A stretch of 64,000 nt of DNA from Solenopsis invicta. Taxonomy: Eukaryota; Arthropoda; Insecta; Hymenoptera; Formicidae. Numbering within the stretch: the stretch's first letter is position 1; every line of letters starts with the position of its first letter. The notes below the pieces were generated by a model. The model was not told where the DNA came from, made no database searches, and worked only from the letters and a program-made list of their open reading frames with translations. Below, piece after piece: positions 14,640 to 24,971 of the stretch. A program made the position numbers and the translations under genes. The DNA lies in contig NC_052666.1 in the NCBI RefSeq assembly GCF_016802725.1, positions 23,279,497 through 23,343,496 on the forward strand, given 5' to 3'.

Positions 14640-14895
14640 TAATTTGACGTCATATGAACGTCCAAACTACATACCATTCTTCATACACGGACATTCATTT
14701 GACGTATCGAACATAATCTGAAAACGTCCCAGGAATGTTTTCCTCTTAAAAATTTTATTTTAACGAGTTATCGGACATATTGGACGTCTCTAAAATGTTT
14801 GCGTAAACATTACGCAGGACGTCCAAATGACATTATTAAGACATATTTTAGACGTCCAATCTTTCATGACATAAACGGAACTTTTCATGACGTAC
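14640..14895. repeat. Dispersed GACGT-motif repeat
   Basis: Several copies of GACGT/ACGTCC-type words in both orientations (e.g. GGACGTCCAAATGACATT, TTTAGACGTCCAAT) within 250 bp. A related hairpin is at 30.0-30.13 kb. Probably a decayed palindromic element. Confidence 0.45.
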
Positions 14896-15805
14896 TTTGG
14901 ACATCCCGGAACGTTGATTTGTTGCTTGGATCGTAATCTACGAGAGCGTGCTATTTTATACGAGTTTTACGCAGTAGGTGTGTTTGTGTGCGTGAAATCA
15001 GAAAAAATGTCTAAGAATCAACAATATTTATGTTACATGCTATTGAGGAAGAAAAAAACTTCAACAAATTTCAAATTTCGTGACGTTTTGGCAAATAAAT
15101 AATAAAATTTTCCTCTTCGCCATTCCTTTAATTCATTTATTTCTAAACGGATTTTGTCTCAATGGAATCTTAGCTCGATGCTTACTCGCAGAGATATTCG
15201 ACGTTCAAAACTTGAGCCTTCAAGATCCCTCTGTGCATTACCGAGCTAATTAATCCTGCATAAAGCAATTTACGGCGAACTAATTCAAGCGGCTATAGAA
15301 ACTGCAATCTATTTATTGCGATTTCAACGATAGCTGAAAAGCTGAAAATTTTTGTTCTCTCTTTCGGGGGGAATTAGAGCACAGGAAATTAGTACGATCG
15401 AGCTGCTATCGCGTATGTACTTGTGCGTACTCGAATCTTTCGGCATATGACGATAACAATGTAATGTCATGAACAACAGTATCATGAATCCTGCCGAAAG
15501 AGAATCTCGTCGAACTTGACTCACTGATCACATGAGCCCCAAATGCAATTCACTTCTGAAATCCCCTTTATGCAGACATGATGAATGCATACGGGATATT
15601 TTTCTGATAGGCCACGGAATCCAGTAATATTCATGTTTCATTAATTAAAATATAACATATATACGCTGCATGAGAGATATTCTCCCAATATCAATGTTAT
15701 ATGAATATTCATTATGATACAGAATCAGTTTACAGGAATAAAAGTTTTCATTATAATTTTAATATTTTACATGTTTCTGTAGATGTGTGTGATCGTGCGC
15801 GCAAG

Positions 15806-15844
15806 CATGTGTATATATGTGTGTGTGTGTGAGGGGGGGGGGGT
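15806..15844. repeat. (GT)n plus poly-G tract
   Basis: GT/TATG repeats followed by an 11-base G run. Confidence 0.9.
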
Positions 15845-17492
15845 GAAAATTTGTAAGAAAAATTTATTCCGAGTTTGACTTTTCTTTTAACTCTACGGTC
15901 AATCAATCTAATTTAGATTAGCACGGGTTTTGTGCAATTTAGTTTTATACAAGTATAATATATGTTGACTTGAAAAGATATCTTCTTATCAATCTTTTGA
16001 TAAAATGATTAATTAAAAGAAGAGAAAAGCATCTAATCAACCTGCTTTTACTACTGTTTCCAACATTAGTTAACTGAATAAAGTCACAATAGCTGAAAGC
16101 CGAAAAATAAGCGAAATTCGATTCAAAAGCAGTTCAATGCTTCCTTTAAACAGGCTTTGCGCGAATGTAGTAAAAATTCGATAGTCAGGATGAAATCTTG
16201 TTTTCGCGCTACTTTCTTTTTCCCACGATAATGCCTCCCGCGTTTTGGTTATTCGCTACCCATCTTGCGAGCATCGAAATAAAGCCATGCGAAACCAAAA
16301 GCAAAGTTTTATCTCTACAAATACGGAAATATTTCTGGTATTATCAATTGTGTAGTCGCGTGTCTGCATAGATAAGACTAAATCCAGACAACGTAAATCC
16401 AGACAACGAGCGTGAACGTTCACAAATAAACAACTTTTTTTAACGAATGCGAACTAATTGCACCCGATTGCCCATGTCGCCGAAATTCAATATAGAAACT
16501 TCTGATTGGTTTCGTGGAAAAGTTCCAAACAGCGGTCTCCGTGAATACTTAATTATGCCAATCGGAATATGAGCAAACGAAATGATCCTAATGCACAGCA
16601 ATTGGGGTGAATTTGCGCTCTTTCGAACTCATTTACTTAATCTGAATCTGATTGAACGTGCAAACGACGAATTTTATTGTATTACATAATGAATATGAGA
16701 AATTTACTTTGTCTCATCCCCTACGGCAATGTTCCAATATTCACTGTCAGTATTAAAAATCCATAGTATATGAAACGTTAATTACAGCTTTTCCCCACTG
16801 GTTGTGAAAACTGGAACATGTACGGAAAAAAAACAATCATGATTGAATTAATCTGATATGCTTGGTCAAGCAAATTTTGGCAAAAAGAAACAAAATTTTA
16901 AAATTATCAAATTTCTCACAGATCAGTTTTTTGCAGTGTAGTCGAAATTTGAATATGTGCAATCAAATTTATCTAATTATGTCAACCAGAATATGAATAA
17001 TCAAGTTTGTCTGGTTAATTTAATAAAAATTATGAATCGTTTATTTGTCCCTAGCTGTTGTTATATACATATTTCAAATTAAATTAACTAATTGTTTTCT
17101 TTCAATGTGGTCTTTCAATGTGGTATATCAAATAATAATCTATTGCTAGAATGAACATTATTATTTTATATTCCTATTAAGCTAGCCTTTCATTTTTAAA
17201 TTATTTAAAATTAATTTTAAAATATTTTAAAATTAAGTGCTAATTACGTGCGAATTTGGTGCAAAAGTCCGAAATTGGATGCTCGAACATTTGACAAAAA
17301 ATTAAGATAAATTATTTAAAACAATTATGATTTAGATTATCATATATTATAAATTTAATATTTTAATATTTTATTTGTAAATTAAATTTAGAAAGTAACA
17401 AAGAAATATTTTTTATAAAAATGTATTTTTTCTTTTAACCGTTTTCTTTTTTATATAGATAATGTTTTAACTTAGGAAAAAAGTTAATAAAG

Positions 17493-17830
17493 TAAAGTTT
17501 ATGTGTTTTAAAAATAACTAGTTAAAGATAAAAATCAGTAACTTTTTAATATTATTATTTAACTTTGAATTTGTTAATTAGGTAAAACTACTCAACCCTG
17601 ATTATTTGAAATATCTGAGATCCTGAGATATACAATTTATAATATTGTAACACCTTAAAATATCTTAAAATACTTCGAAGGCGTTATATTACGATGCAAG
17701 GTTGGGTAATTAAAATTAGTTTAAAAGGTGAAAGATAAGTAATAAAGTTGAAAGTTAATAACTTTTAATTAATTTTAAATGATTTAATTCTTTAATTTCA
17801 ACTAGTTATTTTTGAAACACATAAACTTTA
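17493..17830. mobile_element. Fold-back element with ~35-bp inverted termini
   Basis: TAAAGTTTATGTGTTTTAAA at 17493 is matched in reverse complement by a one-mismatch copy ending at 17830, and both continue into AAATAACTAGTT. The AT-rich interior is partly self-complementary. A non-autonomous DNA transposon is likely. Confidence 0.6.
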
Positions 17831-17974
17831 AGTCTAATCCATTCATCTTGAATCCATGGAATTTTATATTTGTAACGCTTTTAACTCAATATGAAAATAT
17901 ACATTTCCATAGATATCTTACACGGATCCATTATTCCGATCTAATTATAAGATAAGCGTTGATTTCTCACTCAC

Positions 17975-18409
17975 CGACATCACGATGCGCAGCAGCGAAA
18001 TCGCCACGTTGATCTGCAATACACAAATATATTTGGGTTGGAGCAATGTATATGTATAACTAAAAAGAAGTTATTCACTCGACTAAATTTTTCAACTCGA
18101 TGGTCGTTTGGCACTTTACACGATATTCCCAATAGCACGCGACGCATTTTTAATATCGCGAAAGTATAATACGAAATATGGATAACGCATAGAACGGACG
18201 AACGGACTCCAAAACGGCGGAAACTTCTCGTAGATCGCGCAGATAATTTCATGCGACCGATTCGTTCGTCTCGTCGCACTGTACCGATTATCATTTACGT
18301 GAACGCAATGGGGACGAGAGGTGCGAATACCGAATACAAGTACAAATTGACTCACCGATCGCCGCTGGTCGCACCGTCCAGCTCCGTCTCGGCCACAACT
18401 GTCGAACAT
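17975..18409 (-). CDS. Possible 5' end of a minus-strand gene, two short exons
   Basis: Exon A 18356-18409 reads MFDSCGRDGAGRCDQRRS and ends at a GTGAGT donor. Exon B 17975-18013 (39 nt; acceptor GTGTATTGCAG, donor GTGAGT) continues in phase 0 as INVAISLLRIVMS. Upstream in-frame Met codons exist, the farthest at 18529, so the start is uncertain. Both exons have good splice sites and stand out as GC-richer than the flanks. I found no later exons to the left within 18 kb and do not recognise the peptide. It could be a real gene with very long introns or a non-coding transcript. Exon A lies in the left arm of the inverted duplication. Confidence 0.33.
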
Positions 18410-19380
18410 TTGAGATCCAAGACCCTCCTCGCAACGAATCATCTTGATTCGCACTTGGCTCTCCGTTTTTGATACTCTCGAAACACTTCTGATACTCACA
18501 CGCGCGTGAAAACTCAGGATACGAGGCAACGGAGAAAATGCAAAACACGATTAAACGCGACGCGACTTCGCATCATGCATCGTATCCTGGCGACGGATGT
18601 TGGCACGAACGCCCGACATTTCCCTTCATTTTCGACACTCTACGGCACTCTCGAAATACTCGCGTTAAAAACTCGTACGGTACGACGAGGATGCGAGTCG
18701 AAATGCGCTGCGACGCATCGCGACCTTCCGCCGTGCTCCCTAACCGACCGACTGCTGGCACTGCGTAGCGGCGTGACTGGCGCGTGGCCGCGCCTGCGCG
18801 CCGCTGCGCCGCTGCGCCGCTAGCGTCACCGCTACGCAGTAGCAGCAGTCGGTCGGTTAGGGAAGACAGCGGAAGGTCACGGCGCGTCGCGACGCATTTC
18901 GACTCGCATCCTTGTCGTCGTCCCGTACGAGTTTTTCATGCAAATGAGTGTTTCGAGAGAACCGAAAGTGAAGGGAAATGTCGAGCGTTCGTGCCAACAT
19001 CCATCGTCGTCGTCGTGTCGGATACGATGCATGGTGCGAAGTCGTGTCGCGTTCAATCGTATTTCGCATCTTCCTCGTTGCCTCGTATTCCGAGTTTCCG
19101 ACGCGCGTGAGTACTGGGAGTACCAGGAAGTACCAAAAAATGAAGGGTCGCGCGTTCGTGCCAAGTGTAAATCAAAACGAATCATCGTGAGGAGGATCTT
19201 GGATCTCAGACGTTCGAGAGCTGCGATCGTCGTACGGAACTGAACGGATTCGAGCTACCACCGGCGAACGGTGAGTCAATTCATTTGTATCTACTGTTTA
19301 TTTGCCTCCAAGATTCAGTATTCGCTCTTCGTTCTGATTGCGTTCGCATAAATTAACGTCGATGCGATGCGACAAGAATA
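18265..19380. repeat. Large head-to-head inverted duplication with exon-like, donor-bearing arms
   Basis: Left arm about 18265-18777, right arm about 18825-19380, separated by a 47-bp GC-rich spacer (18778-18824). Reverse-complementing one arm aligns it with the other nearly throughout; I estimate roughly 75-85% identity with small indels. Blocks such as CAGTCGGTCGGTTAGGGA, TTTCGACTCGCATCCT and ATGAAGGGAAATGTCG-like stretches are shared. Both arms contain the donor context GTGAGTCAATT, at 18355 reading left and 19271 reading right, and the similarity runs on into the putative introns. Confidence 0.85.
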
Positions 19381-22300
19381 AATCAGTCATGCAAAAGCGA
19401 GTAGATTAGGAACGATTTGAAGTTGATTTTGCGTATGTACGCGCGCTCAACACTCTCTTTGCCAGGTGTGCCAACAGTCGCGGGCAACGTGCTAACCTAT
19501 GGCATCGTAATGTATGAACCTTTGAAATTAATTTTTTATAATTTTTTTGCTAAAATGTACTTATTCTTAAAACTTCGTATACACTTTCTGAGTAGTGGAA
19601 GTTACAAAGTTTTAAGAATGAGTCCCTCTTAACAGAGAAGGTCTCTCTTTTACTAATTCTAAGAGAATATTATATATCTTTAATTTTAAAAAGTGGCCAA
19701 AATCTAAAATTTTTATTAAATTTTTAAAAATGTCTTCAAATAAAGAAGCGGACGTATTTTAATATGAAATCTAAAATACCTCGTACTATAATACTACTCA
19801 CTTTTTGATAACTGTATCTTCAAGAATAATGTTCATTTTTACCAATGTAGATTAATTTTAATATCGGTTTAACTTTATTACTTTTAATCTTTTTCTAAGA
19901 ATAAGAAAAAATAGAGTAAATCAAAATCAATGTAAATCTACAATACATTAATAGAATATTGTATTTATTTCCATATAGGATAATTATTTAATATGGCATC
20001 ACACCGATGTTAAAATAACAGTCAAGAGGCATTTTGCAATCATATCATTTTGTAATTACTTTAATGGCTCATTTTTGCATCATATCGCTGATCAATTTGA
20101 TGATATATTGACGTCATTTTGACTAGGCAGTTTTCATTGGGTATATAATACACATCCAAATAAGTTTTTTTATTAAAATCTTTATTTTTTGTGTTTCGTA
20201 GCGTTCTCCTAAACAATAATTAACGTAACTTAATGTGAAATTGTGGTGTAAGAGAGAGAAGGAAAGAGAGAAAGCATAATGCTCGATATATTAGAATTAT
20301 GGAAACTTTCACTCAAATCAATAATGGTACGATATACAAGTGGAGCAGATTTAAGATACGTAGAGTAATCTTAAGATTATAGATATTGACAATGAGACGA
20401 CGCGGCGACCGATTAACAAAAATTAATCGATCTCTTGATTGACCAATGAGTTAATTACGCAAATAGGTACGCAGACAGAGTAGAGACATAAGTTAACTTA
20501 TGGGTTTAGACTCGGGGAACATACATCATCGTCATTCACGTCGAGAAAATAACGAAATATGTCTGCGGAAAATAGTGAGTAATTTTGAAAATTTGCGATG
20601 AAAAACCAAAAATAAAGAAAATTTCAATCGCGATTCCTCTCGACGCACACGACGCACTTTGTCTCGATCCGAGAGTCTATACCCTCGTCAGAAAATGTTA
20701 TAATATGAGAGTTAAGTTATATCATATACTTAACACGATACACAAAGTCGTTATATCCCGAGTATCAAATGGATACGATCAAATACCACAGTTCAAGCGA
20801 AACAGTCTAAGCAGATGTCATTATTTATTGTTGATGAATGAATACGAATCTGTAACCAGGTACACAAGTGGATGTAACAATTTCCATACATGCTCGTATC
20901 ATGTTTTACGCATTCGGTTGCTTATTTATGTTCCGCGTGAACCGGGTGCTCTTCCTTTTAATAAAAAAAAAATAATAATTTGTCATTACATCAATCGATT
21001 ATTCGAATTTACTTAATGTACAATAAACATATTCACATTTTATTGATGAAACGTGGAGAGTGAACAAATGAGTTTGGAAGAGACTTTAGACGACTATTTT
21101 TGCCACAAATACATATTTCGGAATGGGATATGTATATCCACCTTCCCTATTGGCACTAATGCCTCCGTACGAAAATCTTAAGCATCACAATTTCATAATC
21201 AGTTTCCATATTCACAAGTACGTAGAAAGTCCCATTCGACGCGGATGAATTGCTCGAGTATAATTTATATCTCATGCTCACGAACCCAAGTATTGCGTGA
21301 AAGACACATTTTACAAATGTAATGTGGAAGAAAAGTATGCTCAGGTTCTACTTTTATCAGTCTTCAAATAGAAAGATTACTTCGAATATATAACCAAAAT
21401 TTCGCAACTAAGTTACCGCACACAATCTAAAGATTTGAGAAATGCATTCCGGAGTTATTGTAATATAACCGACTAATTCAAACTTCCACTTGTTCTTTAG
21501 GCGCATATTTTCCATCAAAGTGTTTAGTTTTTTTGAAACAAATCCCGATACGTTGCGCAAATTACTTTTATCTCATTATGCACTCTCGTCATTCATATTA
21601 TCTCACGTTTATTAAATGTAAATTAATTCGAACTAAACGCGCATACAACATGTCGCCCTTACATCGAGACTCTGAGATTTCTGAAATAATCACGAATATC
21701 GGCAACAGTCGCCGAATGTCGAATGTCGTGTTGAGAAAACGAAGAGTCTTAACGATATTTGTAGCAAAAATACACATGTCACATTGCTCCCCGCGCGATT
21801 ATATACGCAATTACATAAAAAAAATAAAATAAAACTTAACAGACGACACGAAGTTTTGGCAAAGAACGTAACGTTTAACGACGTCGAACAACCAGTACTC
21901 GATGCCGAACGGGTGTGGCGGCTGTACAAATCGTTGGCACCCGTTGACAGCGAGCTCGATGATCGCACACTTATACTTAAGAGTCTATTATTTATATGAC
22001 GATACTGCTCATATGATTTGCTCACAAACGAGTTTAAACTGTACCGCGAACGAAACTAGTGATCCACGCTACTCGATCCAGTTATACCGATAATCATGTG
22101 TACTGATACATTGTACATGCGTTATTGCCAATAACATATGTACTGCTCCATCTCCATACGATTAATAGGCGTTCAGGTATATCCATTCATTCTAACAAAA
22201 GCGAACACGATAATTACGCGCAGACACGTACTCTAACGTAACATTATAAAAGTAATGATACCTGTGAAATAAAAATCCCTGAAGTATAACAGTTAAACCG

Positions 22301-22554
22301 TTATAATTAGTTGTTTCAATTGACGATATATTTACAACAAAAATGACAAATTTCCTTGATTCTTACATGAAAGTAATATGACTACTCGTAATTTATAAAT
22401 GTTTATGCTGGACATGTTTGCAAATGAATATGATAGTCGCAGAAACTATGCATTCAAGATTACGTAGGAAGATGAAGCATAAGGAACAGAATGCATACGC
22501 GTGTATATATGTAAGTGTACATGCATGTATATGAATCAGGACGTGTGTATCTAT
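19381..22554. other. AT-rich stretch without a supported gene
   Basis: Mostly AT-rich. A GC-richer segment near 21.84-22.0 kb on the plus strand reads EQPVLDAERVWRLYKSLAPV before a stop and follows a weak acceptor; it might be a lone exon or relic, but nothing around it supports a gene. Confidence 0.4.
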
Positions 22555-22833
22555 GTAATGATATATGTATGTAATGATGTATGTATGTAATGATGTATGT
22601 ATGTATGTATGTATGTATGTATGTATGTATGTATGTATGTATGTATGTATGTATGTATGTATGTATGTATGTATGTATGTATGTATGTATGTATGTATGT
22701 ATGTATGTATGTATGTATGTATGTATGTATGCATGTATGTATGCATGTATGTATGCATGTATGTATGTATGTATGTATGTATGTATGTATGTATGCATGT
22801 ATGTATGTATGTATGTATGTATGTATGTATGTA
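22555..22833. repeat. (ATGT)n tetranucleotide microsatellite
   Basis: About 275 bp, nearly perfect from 22592, with several GCATGT variants. The 4-bp unit has no stop in any of the six frames, giving Met-Tyr-Val-Cys repeats on the plus strand and Thr-Tyr-Ile-His on the minus. All ORFs here are artefacts. Confidence 0.98.
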
Positions 22834-24939
22834 CGAAACAAACCGCGTAAATGCCTCGAAGTGCAATACAAATCCGGAGAGTATTATCAATTAACGTCTG
22901 TAATTTTTTACATTTAATTTTAGTAACTTAATTTCAATGCCGTATTACAAAAATGTGTTAATATAAAATTTTTATGAAAAGGAATATTTTTTATAGACAA
23001 ATTGATAACAAAAATTAGATCCACTAAAGTTGCAAATGTTACAATATTGCAAAATTAATTCTAATGAACAAATTCGTTTTAGAAGTATACACATTTTGGC
23101 CATTTACTATTTATATAAACAGTAGTCTATTATTATCGAATGCATAAAATTCCCGCGATGAAATTTCCTATTGCGATCGTTAGAAACTCTAACATTTGCA
23201 TGGAACTCGTAATTCTTCAAAAACAAATTTGCACATAAGAATTTCGTATGAATAATGTTTAGCTTACGCATCTCTGACTTAAAAAAAAATTATATCTTGC
23301 ATTATACAATATATGATTTTATACCTTATAGGTTGCGTCATAGAGAAAATAATAAAGAATAGATTTTAGAATAAATTTGTAGATGAGACGCACAATCAAA
23401 ACTTTTAAGCTTCTACTGCATTTATGCCCTCCGACAAAGACTCTAGAGAATACTTGAATTATGTACATCTATACAATTCCTATATTCGATTGAATATTAC
23501 ACACCACATATATATGTTGTAGAAGGCTATGCAAACAATCTCGATTACATTTTTAGATAGTTCGCCTTTTCTCTTTTTCTCTCCAATGGAAATAAAAAGG
23601 AGGAAAGATAAACCACAAGAAGTTCAGTTAAAAAAACATGCCTCGAACAAAGATTATAAAGACTTTAATTACGATATATGCAATTCACTTTACAAGTGAA
23701 CTAAACAAACATGAAAACTCTGTCCTTCTATAAGCAAATTTGAAAAACGAATATTCCTTCAGATAGTATACATTTAATATGAAGTGAATTATTATACAGA
23801 ATAGAACTTTTGTAATATTTACTTGTGTGCTGCTACGGCATCTATATATTCTGATTCACTCTTACGTTCTATGCAAAAAGATAAACATCCACATTAATTA
23901 CCGCTTTGTATACAATACAGGCATTGTAAGATCTACATTTCGTCTAATCCAATAACGCTACGAAATATACTATCCGCCGAATGTAAAAAAATATCGCTTC
24001 TCGTGTAAAAAATCTGACTTGATTAATATTGGATATAGACAAAATTAGTTTTACAAAACATACCCAATTGCAAGTCTGAAAAGCTTGCAGAGACTTTTGT
24101 TAACTTCTATGATTGTATTCTTTAGAGTCTCTCTGTAGAGATATATAAAGCTATATTTTTATATTTTCTATTTAGCCATTTTTTCCGCACAATTTCTTTT
24201 AAAAAAATGTTTTGCTTGTGCGCTCATAGAATTTAGATATCACTTATGAGACATCTAAATTGATAAAAGATTTCGAGAATAGAAGTGTGATATACATGTT
24301 TCTTCAAGAGATGCATTTTCACTACCATTACTTTTACTTGTTTACGGCATACTAACAAAGAAATCTAGCCTTGTCATTGAAATGCATCGAGCATAACTGT
24401 TGTTATGTAGTAAATAAAGAGTGATGCAAGAATAAAACAAGAAAAACTTAAAAATTTGCCAAATATTATATTAATATAAAACGTTGATCATAATTTCCTC
24501 CCGCTAAGACAGGAAGCACGATTGCGCAAACGCACTTTCCAGAATAATCATACTGTTTCGCACGTACAACATGTGTATCTTTAAAGAGTACATAAAATTA
24601 CTATATTGCAATATAGTAACAACTGGGATTCTTGAAACATAAAAGTAAAAATCAATTTCAAGCAAGATGATTACCTTACATTTATCGATACAATTCTCTC
24701 ACGATCTAACTACTAATGACCGAAAAAAATGGATACGTAACCAAGATGTACGGCAGCTTTTTAGCCATGAAAGGAATTATATGTTAGATTAATTCAATAT
24801 CTTAAGTTACCTAGTTACTGTTGTGTTTGTGTATCAAATCATTATCATAACAATTACTTGTTGTTGGGCACACACCGAATTAAAGTCTCAGCTGTAAGCA
24901 TGTATCATATTTTCGGTACTTTTCCGCGATTGGTGTTCA
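22834..24939 (-). other. Probable 3' untranslated region / downstream flank of UBE2Q
   Basis: About 2.1 kb of AT-rich, non-repetitive sequence follows the UBE2Q stop. On the minus strand I find no AATAAA over the first ~1.3 kb checked; the first weaker ATTAAA-type signals are near 23,663 and 23,772. The real 3' end therefore cannot be placed from sequence. No other gene is seen here. Confidence 0.4.
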
Positions 24940-24971
24940 TTAGCCATCCTCCTTCGGGGGTGTAAACCAAC
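24940..24971 (-). CDS. UBE2Q: UBE2Q terminal coding exon 6
   Basis: 32 nt after a 73-bp intron; acceptor TTTTGACAG. Joined to the last base of exon 5 it reads GWFTPPKEDG and a TAA stop. Reading straight past the exon 5 donor would lose this conserved tail, so the short exon is well supported. Confidence 0.92.

Larger units (their letters stand above)
13771..17041. mobile_element. Two inverted repeat copies bounding 3.3 kb
   Basis: The segment 13771-13877 recurs inverted at about 16935-17041. Shared cores include TTTGATTGC and GTATTCTGGTT or close variants, then GACTACAC; the right copy continues into a GCAGTG end. The interval holds no transposase-like frame. This could be a decayed element with long terminal inverted repeats, or two independent insertions of one family. 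Confidence 0.5.

Noticed and set aside
20559..20576. Short plus-strand start MSAEN followed by a GTGAGT donor.
   Set aside because: Only five codons, and no downstream exon in matching phase could be found; the coincidence is easy in this amount of sequence.
20585..21016. A 143-codon plus-strand open frame.
   Set aside because: Random-looking composition rich in Tyr/His/Ile from AT-rich DNA, no motif and no splice pattern.
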